Both the position numbers and the translations under genes were made by a program. Shown here one piece after another: positions 16,327 to 24,449 of a stretch of 37,551 bases of DNA. A model generated the notes under the pieces. It did no database searches and had not been told where the DNA came from. It saw nothing but the letters and a program-made list of their open reading frames with translations. Every line of letters begins with the position of its first letter. Positions within the stretch are counted from its first letter, which is position 1. The stretch is from Saccharothrix coeruleofusca (GTDB lineage Bacteria; Actinomycetota; Actinomycetes; Mycobacteriales; Pseudonocardiaceae): NCBI RefSeq assembly GCF_014648515.1, contig NZ_BMRG01000005.1, positions 1 to 37,551 on the forward strand. Direction: 5' to 3'.

Positions 16327-17184
16327 TCAGTAACCAACGACGCGGGATTCGGCGATTCCCCGTCGCCCAGAAGCGGGACCGGCGAGACGCACCCGACCGC
16401 CCTCCCGGTACGCCACGGCGTTCCGCCCGGACTGCTTCGCGGTGTAGAGCAGGCTGTCTGCCCGCAACAACTGCTGCTCCGGCGCCACCGGGGGCCGCGA
16501 CACCGCGTCCCCGGCGGGCGGCTCGTAGGCCAGGCCGATGCTGACGGTCACCCGCAACCCCGGCGCGAGCGAAGCCCAGGCGTGACGCTCGACACGCATC
16601 CTCGCCGCTTCGGTGATCTCCACCGCGCTCGCCGGGTCGACGTCGGGCAGCACGAGGACGAACTCCTCGCCGCCGTAGCGGGCGCAGAACCCGCCCTCGG
16701 GCAGGTCTTCCTGCAGCAGTTCGACCACGCGCTGGAGCACGCGGTCGCCCAGCAGGTGCCCGAAGGTGTCGTTGACCTGCTTGAACCAGTCCAGGTCGAT
16801 CAGCGCGATGGCCAGCCCGCCGCGGGTGGCGCCGCGCTCGCTGACCATGGCCACCAGCCGCTGGTCGAGGTAGCGGCGGTTGTAGCTGTCGGTGAGGCTG
16901 TCCCGCAGGCTCTGCTCGCGCGCCTCGGCGTGCTCGCGGCGCAGCCGGTCGACCTCGCGGCGCAGCTGCTCGGGGATCTGCGGCTCCTCCTCCTGGTCGG
17001 CGCAGACCAGGTCGAACGCGGACCGCAGGTGCTGGTACGCCTGGCGCCACTGGCCTCGGGAGGCGAGCAGCGCGGCGATGGACTCGTGCAGCTGCACCAG
17101 GTCCGTGCCCCCGGACGCCGATGGCGCCCCGTCGGGCTGGCGGGCGCGGTCGGATTCGGCGACCTCTGGTCGCAATGCGGTCAT
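16327..17184 (-). CDS. GGDEF-domain diguanylate cyclase
   Basis: Predicted to make cyclic di-GMP from two GTP. 285 residues from ATG 17184, which has GGGAGGTGA seven bases upstream; an in-frame ATG at 17223 lacks a site. The N-terminal part (about 25-90) is a helical, TPR-like and coiled region (QLHESIAALLASRGQWRQAY), with no membrane segment. The GGDEF domain runs about 92-265: SLTDSYNRRYLD, metal Asp in ALIDLDWFKQVND, active loop GGEEF (171-175) and a late YTAKQSGRN. The residues just before GGEEF (LPEGGFCARY) lack the RxxD inhibitory site, so product feedback is probably absent. It lies upstream of the LCP gene on the same strand. Confidence 0.92.
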   Translation of the reverse strand: MTALRPEVAESDRARQPDGAPSASGGTDLVQLHESIAALLASRGQWRQAYQHLRSAFDLVCADQEEEPQIPEQLRREVDRLRREHAEAREQSLRDSLTDSYNRRYLDQRLVAMVSERGATRGGLAIALIDLDWFKQVNDTFGHLLGDRVLQRVVELLQEDLPEGGFCARYGGEEFVLVLPDVDPASAVEITEAARMRVERHAWASLAPGLRVTVSIGLAYEPPAGDAVSRPPVAPEQQLLRADSLLYTAKQSGRNAVAYREGGRVRLAGPASGRRGIAESRVVGY

Positions 17185-17344
17185 CGTGCTCACCTCCCTA
17201 CTTGCCAAGGTGTCGTCCCTCATGAGTCGGCGCTTGAGCCGGCGGGACGCGTCACAGGTTGATTTCCCTCGACTGGCTGACTGTGCACTGCCCCGAAACG
17301 GTGACGTTCGATGATCGAGTTGGCGGAGCGTGATCGCCGGTTGC

Positions 17345-17806
17345 TCAGCCCGCGCAGGGCGCGAAGCCGTACGCCTTGCCGTTGAGCAGCACGACGTGCT
17401 GGGAACCGATCTGACTGCCCAGCTCAGCGCCGTCCTGCAGCAGGGTGACGGTCACCGCGACCACCAGGACCACCCCGCGTGGGTGCTCGTCCTCCCCCGG
17501 TGGTGTCCAGTCCGCGTCCAACCGCAGCGTGGACATGGTCGGCTGGACCCTGAGCGTGCCGCTGGGCAGCTCGCACTCGTCCTCCCGGAAGTCCGGGTGC
17601 TGGGTGTCGCGCAGCAGCTCGCGCTGCTCGGCCATGCCCTGCCCGCCCGCCTCGTTGAGGTCGGTGAAGTAGCCCTCGACCAGTTGGCGCTCGACGTCGG
17701 TGACCCGCAGCGGGCGGGCCGCGCCCGGCACGGCCGAGCCGCACCCGGCCAGCAGCAGCGCGCAGACGGTCAGCAACGCGCCCCGCAAGCGGCCTCTGTC
17801 ACCCAC
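17345..17806 (-). CDS. Putative small lipoprotein, unknown function
   Basis: 153 residues. A signal peptide ends in LLAGC (Cys22), followed by a mature region with two hydrophobic beta-like stretches (GVVLVVAVTVTLLQDG, SQHVVLLNGKAYGF) and two further cysteines. The GTG start lies inside the end of dusB (8-base overlap), so the two are co-transcribed and probably coupled. I do not recognise the family; the layout (DVERQLVEGYFTDLNEAG, then an exposed polar segment) suggests a small periplasmic-face domain. Confidence 0.75.
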   Translation of the reverse strand: MGDRGRLRGALLTVCALLLAGCGSAVPGAARPLRVTDVERQLVEGYFTDLNEAGGQGMAEQRELLRDTQHPDFREDECELPSGTLRVQPTMSTLRLDADWTPPGEDEHPRGVVLVVAVTVTLLQDGAELGSQIGSQHVVLLNGKAYGFAPCAG

Positions 17807-18935
17807 CCGAGTGCATCTCTTCGGTGTCGGGGACCATGGCGTCCTCCGGGTCGTCCAGCCAGCCCTCCGGCAGCACGACCTTCGCGGGCGAGCCCTGCCG
17901 CCCGCGCGGCCCCTCGGCGTCCTGCGGGTAGGGCGCGGTCGGGTCCAGCTGGCCGATCAGGTCCTCCAGCTCCGCCACGGTGCTCACCATCGCCAGCGAC
18001 CGGCGCAGCTCCGCCCCCACCGGGAAGCCCTTCAGGTACCACGCCATGTGCTTGCGCAGGTCGCGGATGCCCTTGTCCTCACCGAGGAACGCCGCGAGCA
18101 GCACGCCGTGCCGCCGCAGCACCTCGGCGACCACGCCCAGGTCCGGCCCGGCCGGGACCGGCTCGCCCCGGAACGCCGCCTGCAGCTCCCCGAACAGCCA
18201 CGGCCGTCCCAGGCAGCCGCGCCCGACCACCACGCCGTCGCAGCCGGTCTCGGCGACCATGCGCAGCGCGTCGGCGGCGCTGAAGATGTCGCCGTTGCCC
18301 AGCACCGGGACGCTCGTCACGGCTTCCTTCAGCCGTGCGATGGCCGACCAGTCCGCCTGGCCCGAGTACCGCTGGGAGGCCGTGCGCGCGTGCAGCGCAA
18401 CCGCTTGCGCGCCCTCCTCCTCGGCGATGCGACCCGCGTCGAGGTAGGTGTGGTGCTCGTCGTCGATGCCGATGCGGAACTTCACCGTCACCGGCACCCC
18501 GGCGGGTTCGGCGGCGCGCACCGCCGCGCGCACGATCCGGCGGAAGAGCTGCCGCTTGTAGGGCAGCGCCGCGCCACCTCCCTTCCTGGTCACCTTGGGC
18601 ACGGGGCAGCCGAAGTTCATGTCGATGTGGTCGGCGCGGTCCTCGCCCACGATGAACCGCACCGCCTCGGCCATCGACGCGGGGTCGACGCCGTAGAGCT
18701 GCATCGAGCGCGGGTGCTCACCCTCGCCGAAGGTGATCATCTGCATGGTCTTGGGGTCGCGCTCGACGATCGCCCGAGCGGTGATCATCTCGCACACGTA
18801 CAGCGAGCCCGCGCTGCCGAACTCCCGGCACAGCTGCCGGAACGCCACGTTCGTGATGCCCGCCATGGGCGCGAGCACGACCGGCGGGTCGACCGCGTAC
18901 GGGCCGATCTTGAGCGGGGGGATCGCAGGAGCCAC
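17799..18935 (-). CDS. dusB: tRNA-dihydrouridine synthase, DusB type
   Basis: FMN enzyme that reduces uridine to dihydrouridine in the tRNA D-loop using NADPH. 378 residues, TIM barrel plus helical C-terminal domain. Motifs: VVLAPMAGITNVAFR (FMN site), DMNFGCPVPKV with catalytic Cys110, TVKFRIG, and VLGNGDI with GCDGVVVGRG for FMN phosphate. The GTG start has a weak TGGGAG site. The C-terminal extension (PDTEEMHSGG) overlaps the next gene. In M. tuberculosis, as recalled, dus also neighbours lcp and phoY2, so this belongs to the conserved backbone. Confidence 0.95.
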   Translation of the reverse strand: MAPAIPPLKIGPYAVDPPVVLAPMAGITNVAFRQLCREFGSAGSLYVCEMITARAIVERDPKTMQMITFGEGEHPRSMQLYGVDPASMAEAVRFIVGEDRADHIDMNFGCPVPKVTRKGGGAALPYKRQLFRRIVRAAVRAAEPAGVPVTVKFRIGIDDEHHTYLDAGRIAEEEGAQAVALHARTASQRYSGQADWSAIARLKEAVTSVPVLGNGDIFSAADALRMVAETGCDGVVVGRGCLGRPWLFGELQAAFRGEPVPAGPDLGVVAEVLRRHGVLLAAFLGEDKGIRDLRKHMAWYLKGFPVGAELRRSLAMVSTVAELEDLIGQLDPTAPYPQDAEGPRGRQGSPAKVVLPEGWLDDPEDAMVPDTEEMHSGG

Positions 18936-18987
18936 GCTCCCAGGCTAGCCGCTGCGCACCCGGTGAAAGGCCGTTGTGCGCGGCGCT

Positions 18988-19019
18988 ACCCGAACCCCGT
19001 GCGCGCAGGCGGGGCGGGT
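18988..19019 (-). terminator. Possible terminator between the GNAT gene and dusB
   Basis: An imperfect stem ACCCG-aa-CCCCG / CGGGGCGGGT with a 10-nt loop lies 24 bases after the acetyltransferase stop. The bulge and lack of a U-tract make it a tentative call. Confidence 0.35.
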
Positions 19020-19042
19020 GCTGCTCGGGGCGCTCACCCGGC

Positions 19043-19516
19043 TCATCCGGCCACCACCCAGTCGTTGCAGCGGATGGGGTTGCCCGGCGGGTACTCGAAG
19101 TCGCACTCGCCGAGCAGGGTGAAGCCCGCCTTGCGGCACACCGCGTTCGACGCCGGGTGGTCGACGCGCGGGAAGGCGTGCACCGGTCTGCCGCCCGCGC
19201 GCCGCACCACGGCCTCGGCGGCGGCCGAGGCCACGCCCCGGCCCTGGAACGCGGGCAGGACGCTCCAGCCCACCTCGTGGACCTCCGCGTCGTGCCGGCT
19301 GCGCGGCCAGTACCCGACGCAGCCCGCCTGCTCACCCCCGACGCTGACCCGGTACATCCGGCCCCCGGTCAGCGCCAGGTAGCGCCGGTGCCGGGCGAGG
19401 ACCTGCTCCGCTGTCTCGGGGCCGCCCAGCTGCGCCGTCAGCTCGGGCGCGTTGAGCAGGCGGAGGAGGTCGACGTCGCCCTCGGACCAGGGCAGGAGTT
19501 CGATCTTCGCGGTCAT
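19043..19516 (-). CDS. GNAT acetyltransferase (RimJ/RimL-like)
   Basis: 157 residues from ATG 19516, with AGGGTG seven bases upstream; a GTG at 19525 would sit too close to it. The acetyl-CoA loop is LPAFQGRGVASAAAEAVV, preceded by HEVGWSV and followed by PASNAVCRKAGFTLLGE, the usual motif order of the small-molecule or N-terminal acetylating branch. Substrate unknown. It stands alone between the SOD-like gene and dusB, 33 bases after the former. Confidence 0.85.
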   Translation of the reverse strand: MTAKIELLPWSEGDVDLLRLLNAPELTAQLGGPETAEQVLARHRRYLALTGGRMYRVSVGGEQAGCVGYWPRSRHDAEVHEVGWSVLPAFQGRGVASAAAEAVVRRAGGRPVHAFPRVDHPASNAVCRKAGFTLLGECDFEYPPGNPIRCNDWVVAG

Positions 19517-19549
19517 GGCGGACACCCTGCCCGAGGGGTGCGACAGTTC

Positions 19550-20029
19550 TCAGAAGCGGACCGTCAGGCAGCCCAGCCGGGCGCCCGCCGTGCCCGCGTG
19601 ACCGGGCTCGGTGTGGGTGCGCTCCGCGTGCAGGACGATCGAGTTCGCCCGCCGATCGGTGAACTGCCACGGCACGACCGTGTGAGCGATGCCGCGACCG
19701 CGACCGTCCGTGGTGAAGTCGAGCCAGATCTCGTTGCGCGGGTTCGCGAACGAGGGATCTGTGGAAGGGCTCACCGGATCGGGGACGTTCTGGTAGTGCG
19801 GGCCCGCGTCCTCGGGCTTGGGGCCGCACGGGTTGACGTGCGCGTGCGTGCCGTAGTCGCGGTGCGGCAGCAGGCCGGTCACGCGCAGCGCCACCGCCGT
19901 GCGGCCCGCGACCGGCAGGACCATGACGGTCGCCCGCGCGCCCGCGGGGACCCGCTCGTCGTAGCTGATCAGCTCGCCGGGAGCGGGCGCGAACGAGGCG
20001 GCGAGCGCGAACGCCATCAACAGGTGCAT
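19550..20029 (-). CDS. Secreted Cu/Zn superoxide dismutase-like protein
   Basis: 159 residues with a short signal peptide (MHLLMAFALAASFAPAPG). The fold signatures of SodC are partly kept: GTHAHVNPCGPKPEDAGPHY carries the metal-type His-x-His and a third His, SIVLHAERTHTEPG a further one, and AGARLGCLTV the closing strand with the second disulfide Cys. The active-site loop differs from classical enzymes, and I cannot confirm the full His/Asp set or the catalytic Arg, so it may be a non-dismutase family member. The ATG has GGGAGGAA five bases upstream. Confidence 0.7.
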   Translation of the reverse strand: MHLLMAFALAASFAPAPGELISYDERVPAGARATVMVLPVAGRTAVALRVTGLLPHRDYGTHAHVNPCGPKPEDAGPHYQNVPDPVSPSTDPSFANPRNEIWLDFTTDGRGRGIAHTVVPWQFTDRRANSIVLHAERTHTEPGHAGTAGARLGCLTVRF

Positions 20030-20064
20030 GGTTCCTCCCTAGTGGGCGGCGGGGCCGCTCACCA

Positions 20065-20097
20065 GCGGTGCCACCCGTTCCGGTGGGGTGGCACCGC
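20065..20097 (-). terminator. Terminator of tRNA-Lys
   Basis: Perfect 12-bp stem GCGGTGCCACCC / GGGTGGCACCGC with a 9-nt loop, 33 bases after the tRNA 3' end and just before the SOD-like gene. Confidence 0.75.
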
Positions 20098-20129
20098 GCC
20101 GAACGCGTCCGTTCCGGCGGAAGGGGCTT

Positions 20130-20205
20130 TGGTGGGCCGCCAGGGACTCGAACCCTGAACCCGAAGATTAAAAGTCTCCTGCTCTGCCAATTGAGCTAGC
20201 AGCCC
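20130..20205 (-). tRNA. tRNA-Lys (anticodon UUU)
   Basis: Cloverleaf on the minus strand: acceptor GGGCTGC / GCGGCCC, D-arm GCTC...GAGC, anticodon loop CTTTTAA, T-loop GGTTCGAGTCC-type. The discriminator is A and the CCA end is encoded (20130-20132). Confidence 0.95.
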
Positions 20206-20338
20206 TCGGCCACAGCTTACCGAGGCGGCGGACCGCCGTGGGGGAGCGGTGGTCGGCGGGTGGATGTGGTCGCGGTCACGTGCCCGGCCCGCGCCGTCGA
20301 ACGCGAGTCCACTGTGGATGGTCCGAGCCGGTGCGCGG

Positions 20339-20787
20339 TCAGGACATGGGACCGAGCCCGAAGCCGCCGTCGGCGACGATCTCGGTGCCGGTAGCGAAGC
20401 GCGCCCGCTCGGAGGCGGCGAACAGGATGAAGTCGGCGATCTCGTCCGGGGAGGCCATGCGGGGGATGGCGAAGTCGTCGACCGGGACCAGTTCCCGGCC
20501 ATCGGGGCCGTAGGCCGGTGGCGTGTCGATGATGCCGGGGTGCACGGCGTTGACGCGGATGCCGTCGGGGGCCAGTTCCTTGGCGGCCGTGCGGGTCAGG
20601 CCGCGCAGCGCCCACTTGCTGCTGCTGTAGGCGGCCAGGCCGGGCGCGGCGGTGAGCCCGGCGATGGAGTTGACGTCGACGATCGCGCCACCGCCCGCCT
20701 TGCGCATCGAGGGGCCGCGGCGCGGATGCCCACCATCGCGCCGGGGGCGCCGGTGACGAGGACGGTCTTGCCGGTGAAGTCGAACAC
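20339..20787 (-). pseudogene. SDR oxidoreductase with internal deletion and frameshift
   Basis: Starts MFDFTGKTVLVTGAPGA and then jumps straight to MVGIRAAAP, a segment normally about 90 residues later, losing the rest of the Rossmann cofactor loop and the NNAG strand. A frame change follows at MRKAGGG. The remainder is complete: AIVDVNSIAG, catalytic AYSSSKWAL, RVNAVHPGIIDTP, and the end EIVADGGFGLGPMS. It is non-functional as it stands. It lies 17 bases after the intact SDR gene on the same strand, so they may once have formed an operon. Confidence 0.85.
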
Positions 20788-20803
20788 GGCTCCGCTGCTC
20801 GGT

Positions 20804-21643
20804 TCAGCTGTCGGCGTCGGTGGAGTGGGCCAGCTCCCGCTGGGCCTCCAGGGCGCGCAGGCGGTTCCCCAGCGCGTCGGTGGCCAGCGCGTAGGCGTCG
20901 GAGCCCAGCGTCAGGCGCAGCGGTCCGCCCGCCTGGTCGGCGCGGGCGATGATGGCGGCGGCGATCTTGGCTGGGTCGCCGGGCGCGGGCAGCGGGGGCA
21001 GTTCCCCGGCGGCCATGCGGCGCAGCTGCCCCGAGGGGCCGTCGGCGTACTCGGGCAGCGGCGGGCCGAGCACCGAGCCGCCCGCGCCGAAGTTGGTGCG
21101 GGACACGCCGGGCTCGACGATGGTCACGTCGATGCCGAACGGCGCGAGCTCGGCGGCGGCGGACTCCCAGAAGCCCTCGATCCCCCACTTGGTGGCGTGG
21201 TAGAGGCTCATCGCGGGGAAGGCGATCTGGCCGCCGACGCTGGCGATCTGGACGAACCGCCCGCCGCCCTGGCGGCGCAGGTGCGGGGTGGCGGCGCGGG
21301 CGAGCTGGATGGAGGCGGTGAGGTTGGTCGCGATCTGGCGGTCGATCTGCTCGTCGGTGAGCTCCTCGGCCGCGCCGAACAGCCCGTAGCCCGCGTTGGA
21401 GACCACGACGTCGATCCGGCCGAGTTCGGCGAAGGCGCGGTCGACGACCTCGCGCAGCGCGGTGGTGTCGGTGATGTCCAGGGCGGCGCGCCAGAGCTGG
21501 TCGCCGTGGCGGGCGGCGAGGTCGTCGAGGGTGTGCGGGCGGCGCGCGGTGGCGGCGACGCGGTCGCCGCGGCGCAGCAGCTGCTCGGTGAGCTCGCGGC
21601 CGAAGCCGGAGGACGTGCCGGTGATGAACCAGGTGCGGGTCAT
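20804..21643 (-). CDS. Classical short-chain dehydrogenase/reductase
   Basis: 279-residue NAD(P)-dependent oxidoreductase, substrate unknown. Cofactor loop TGTSSGFG (9-16), DITDT, structural NAG in VVSNAGYG, catalytic Ser135, Tyr148 and Lys152 (SLYHATKWG), and PG motif VEPGVSRTNF. The Arg/Lys after the second strand (ATARRP) favours NADP. ATG 21643 has AGGGGAG upstream. It is transcribed divergently from a TetR gene, the usual layout for a directly controlled target. Confidence 0.92.
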   Translation of the reverse strand: MTRTWFITGTSSGFGRELTEQLLRRGDRVAATARRPHTLDDLAARHGDQLWRAALDITDTTALREVVDRAFAELGRIDVVVSNAGYGLFGAAEELTDEQIDRQIATNLTASIQLARAATPHLRRQGGGRFVQIASVGGQIAFPAMSLYHATKWGIEGFWESAAAELAPFGIDVTIVEPGVSRTNFGAGGSVLGPPLPEYADGPSGQLRRMAAGELPPLPAPGDPAKIAAAIIARADQAGGPLRLTLGSDAYALATDALGNRLRALEAQRELAHSTDADS

Positions 21644-21676
21644 GTGCGCTCCCCTGTAGGTAACTAACTAGATACA

Positions 21677-21688
21677 TTCGTACACGAA
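21677..21688. promoter_or_regulatory. Probable TetR operator between SDR and TetR genes
   Basis: Inverted repeat TTCGT-AC-ACGAA in the 90-base divergent gap. On the SDR strand a promoter TTTACA-N18-TACGAA can be drawn whose -10 overlaps this repeat, so binding would block the SDR gene. Confidence 0.55.
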
Positions 21689-21733
21689 CGCGCCGCCTCT
21701 GTAAACATCTGGATGGTTATGTACGGTGACCCC

Positions 21734-22303
21734 ATGCCACCTGACGCCACCGAGACCAAGCGGCGACTGCTCAGGGCGGCGGTCGAGGAGTTCGCCACCC
21801 ACGGCCTGGCGGGCGCGCGCGTCGACCGCATCGCCGAGACCGCCGCGGCCAACAAGCGGTCGATCTACATGCACTTCGGGACCAAGGAAGAGCTGTTCGA
21901 CAGGGTCGTGGCGGAGAGCATGACCGAGCTGGCGGAGGCGGTCGCGATCGACGCGGGCGACCTGCCCGCCTACGCGGGCGCGCTGTACGACCGGCTGCGG
22001 CAGCGGCCGCACATCACCCGGCTGTACCTGTGGGCGGGGCTGGAGCGGCAGCGGCCGGTCGAGGCCGAGGCGGCGGAGTACCGGCGCAACATCGCCGCCG
22101 TCGAGGCCGCCCAGCGGGCGGGCCGGGTCCGCGCCGACATCCCGGCGGTGGAGCTGATGGCCATGGTGATCGCGCTGGTGATCAGCTGGGACACCGCCTC
22201 CTGGTCGCTGAAGGCGCTGCCGGGGGCGGCCGGTCGGGAGCCTGCCCCCGAGCACCGGGCCGCGGTGCTCGCCGCCGTGGCCGCGCTCGTCCGACCGCTC
22301 TGA
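21734..22303 (+). CDS. TetR-family transcriptional regulator
   Basis: 189 residues from ATG 21734; in-frame ATGs at 21713 and 21719 are possible, but GGTGA lies close to the later one. The N-terminal HTH is typical: TKRRLLRAAVEEFATHGLAG, VDRIAETAAANKRSIYMHF, GTKEELFDRVV. The C-terminal ligand domain is helical, with a segment like the TetR_C family of aromatic or lipid responsive regulators (LWAGLERQRPVEAEAAEYRR). It should repress the divergent SDR gene and itself. Inducer unknown. Confidence 0.93.
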   Translation: MPPDATETKRRLLRAAVEEFATHGLAGARVDRIAETAAANKRSIYMHFGTKEELFDRVVAESMTELAEAVAIDAGDLPAYAGALYDRLRQRPHITRLYLWAGLERQRPVEAEAAEYRRNIAAVEAAQRAGRVRADIPAVELMAMVIALVISWDTASWSLKALPGAAGREPAPEHRAAVLAAVAALVRPL

Positions 22304-22307
22304 GCGC

Positions 22308-22325
22308 GCCGCCCGCCGGGGCGGC
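22308..22325. terminator. Short shared hairpin between convergent genes
   Basis: 7-bp GC stem GCCGCCC / GGGCGGC with a 4-nt loop fills the gap between the TetR stop and the stop of the Excalibur gene. It may end transcription in both directions. Confidence 0.45.
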
Positions 22326-22870
22326 TAGCGCGGGGCGCAGCCCACGCCGTCGCGGTTGGTGTCGAGGTGGTGCCGGTCGCGGCCGGGCACCTCGACGCGC
22401 GTGATGCCCTGCTCCCGCAACCACAGGCAGGTCCACCACACGTGCCGGGGGAACTCCCACGGGACGCACCCGGTGTTGGTGACGTAAGCGTGGTCGCACC
22501 CGTCCGACCCTTCCGGCGGCGCCTGCTGGACCTCGGAGGACGGCGGGGCGGTGGTCGTGGTGGGCGGCGGCGCCGTCGTGGTGGTGGTCACGGCGACCGG
22601 GTGCGGCGGCGTGGTGACCGCGGGCGGCTGGGCGGGCAGCGGCGCGGGGAATGACGGGGGGAGCGGTGGTGGCGCCACCTCGGTGGAGCGGACGGCCTGG
22701 ACGCTGGTGGCCAACGTGGCGCTCAGCACGTCCGGCCCGGTCGGACCGGTGTCCACCCGCCGCACGTCCACCGGCCGCGGTTGGCCGCCGTTGACCAGCA
22801 CGACCAGCAGTGCGCTCGCCGCCAGTGCCGCTACCGAGCCCACCACCAGGGCATGTCTGCCACTGCTCAT
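22325..22870 (-). CDS. Membrane-anchored Excalibur-domain protein
   Basis: 181 residues from ATG 22870 (AGGTG seven bases before); a GTG at 22906 adds 12 residues but has no site. It has an N-terminal membrane anchor (ALVVGSVAALAASALLVVLV), then a long Pro/Thr-rich wall-spanning linker with poly-Thr runs (about 65-125). The C-terminal domain with paired Cys (SDGCDHAYVTNTGCVPW, WWTCLWLREQG) ends in LDTNRDGVGCAPR, an Excalibur-type calcium-binding DxDxDGxxC motif. Presumably displayed outside the membrane; function unknown. Confidence 0.75.
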   Translation of the reverse strand: MSSGRHALVVGSVAALAASALLVVLVNGGQPRPVDVRRVDTGPTGPDVLSATLATSVQAVRSTEVAPPPLPPSFPAPLPAQPPAVTTPPHPVAVTTTTTAPPPTTTTAPPSSEVQQAPPEGSDGCDHAYVTNTGCVPWEFPRHVWWTCLWLREQGITRVEVPGRDRHHLDTNRDGVGCAPR

Positions 22871-22949
22871 CTCGCGCACCTGCTCCGCCGCATCCCCAAG
22901 TGTCACCTGGAATCGTTCGACGAACCGGGGGCGTTACCGCGCGACCCGG

Positions 22950-23360
22950 TCAGCCGCTGCGGTCGGGGCCCGCCCGGTGCGGTTCCACGCGCAGCAGGAC
23001 GCGCCGCTCGGCGACCATCGACGCCCGGTAGTCGGCCCAGTCCCGGTGCTCGCCGGAAATGGCGCGGTAGTAGGAGATCAGCCCGTCCATCGCCGCCGGG
23101 AGCGACACCACCTCCGCGATCCCGTCGACCTGTATCCACCGGCCGAAGAACTGGTCGGGCAGCACGCACAGCCAGACGCGCGGGTCGTTGCGCACCTGCC
23201 GCACCTTGTAAGCGGTTTCCCGAGTGCTGATCACGATCCTGCCCCCGTCGTCGAGGGCGGCGAGCACCGGTGACATCTGGGGCGTGCCGTCCGACCGCAT
23301 GGTGGCCAGCACCGCCCGGTGCTGCTTCCTGATGACGTCGCGCGCGTGATCCAGGTCCAT
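22950..23360 (-). CDS. PPOX-class, F420- or flavin-dependent enzyme
   Basis: 136 residues from ATG 23360, split-barrel fold. Typical features are the start HARDVIRKQHRAVLATMRSD, TPQMSPVLAALDDGGRIVIS, TRETAYKVRQVRNDPRVWL and the late VLLRVEPHRAG. The RxxxYK(V)-R stretch is the phosphate-binding part of the F420-dependent branch found in actinomycetes. Cofactor choice cannot be settled by eye. A longer upstream reading frame to 23471 has no good start. Confidence 0.82.
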   Translation of the reverse strand: MDLDHARDVIRKQHRAVLATMRSDGTPQMSPVLAALDDGGRIVISTRETAYKVRQVRNDPRVWLCVLPDQFFGRWIQVDGIAEVVSLPAAMDGLISYYRAISGEHRDWADYRASMVAERRVLLRVEPHRAGPDRSG

Positions 23361-23570
23361 CGGCCCATCATCCCGGCGGGGCCGGTGAACGGCTCGGTGC
23401 GCGATCGTGACCACGCGGTTACGTGGGCGCCCACCTCCGCCGCGCCGGGCCGGAATTGCGACGCATCCCACGCTTGACCGTGCAAGTAGGTCCTTTTTCG
23501 CTGCTTAGCATGTTGGCGCTCGGTGCGCAGATCCGCACCACGACACCCACCATCGAGAGGTGCGCAGCTG

Positions 23571-24398
23571 ATGCTGTTCCGACGACTGCTGCCCGCGACC
23601 GCCGCGGTCGCCGCCCTGGTGCTCACCACCGCCTGCGGCGGGGCGGACGAGAACACCCTGGAGGGCCGGGCCCAGGACGGGAAGCTGACCATCGGCATCC
23701 GGTTCGACCAGCCCGGCATGGCGCAGCGCAGGCTCGACGGCAAGTACGTCGGGTTCGACGTCGACGTGGCCAAGTACGTCGCGGGCGAGCTCGGCGTGCC
23801 CGAGAACGGCATCACCTGGGTGGAGGCCCGCTCCGCCGACCGGGAGAGGCTGATCACCACCGGCGCGGTCGACTTCGTCGTGGCCACCTACTCCATCACC
23901 GACAAGCGCAAGGAGCAGATCGCCTTCGCCGGTCCGTACTTCGAGACCGGGCAGGGCCTGCTGGTCCGCTTCACCGAGGAGGCGATCAAGGGCCCGGAGA
24001 CGCTCAACGGCAAGCGGCTGTGCTCGGTCACCGCGTCGACCTCGGCGCAGAAGGTCAAGGACCAGTTCGCGCGGGACGTGACGCTGGTGGAGTACGGCCA
24101 GTACTCCGACTGCGTGGTGGCGCTGCTGGCGGGCAACGTCGACGCGGTCACCACCGACCAGGCGATCCTGGCCGGGTACGTCGCGGAGAACCCCGAGCTG
24201 CTCAAGCTGGTGGGGCAGAAGTTCACCACCGAGCGCTACGGCATCGGCCTGGCCAAGGACGACCAGGCCGGGCGGGCCAAGATCAACCAGGCCATCGAGA
24301 AGATGGTCGACAGCGGCGCGTGGCGCGGCGCGCTGGAGCGCAACCTCGGCGAGGCCGAGGTCGAGCTGCCGGAGCCGCCCGAGATCACGGAGAAGTAA
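23571..24398 (+). CDS. Amino-acid (glutamate-type) ABC transporter binding lipoprotein
   Basis: 275-residue solute-binding lipoprotein of the SBP_bac_3 family, closest in style to GluB/GlnH. ATG 23571 has GAGAGG upstream. The signal peptide ends LTTAC (Cys20). Ligand-domain signatures are GKLTIGIRFDQPGM, KYVGFDVDVAKYVA, VEARSADRERLI, VDFVVATYSITDKRKEQIAF and YGIGLAKDD. No permease or ATPase gene is near, so it must work with a transporter encoded elsewhere, or act as a sensor. Confidence 0.9.
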   Translation: MLFRRLLPATAAVAALVLTTACGGADENTLEGRAQDGKLTIGIRFDQPGMAQRRLDGKYVGFDVDVAKYVAGELGVPENGITWVEARSADRERLITTGAVDFVVATYSITDKRKEQIAFAGPYFETGQGLLVRFTEEAIKGPETLNGKRLCSVTASTSAQKVKDQFARDVTLVEYGQYSDCVVALLAGNVDAVTTDQAILAGYVAENPELLKLVGQKFTTERYGIGLAKDDQAGRAKINQAIEKMVDSGAWRGALERNLGEAEVELPEPPEITEK

Positions 24399-24449
24399 GC
24401 CGACCGCCCGTCAGCGGTAGTGCTCGCTGTGATCAACCGATACGCTCGG

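Noticed and set aside
17185-17344. TCGAT-G-ATCGA palindrome at 17308-17318
   Set aside because: Only 5-bp arms in a 160-base gap; too short to support as an operator without further evidence.
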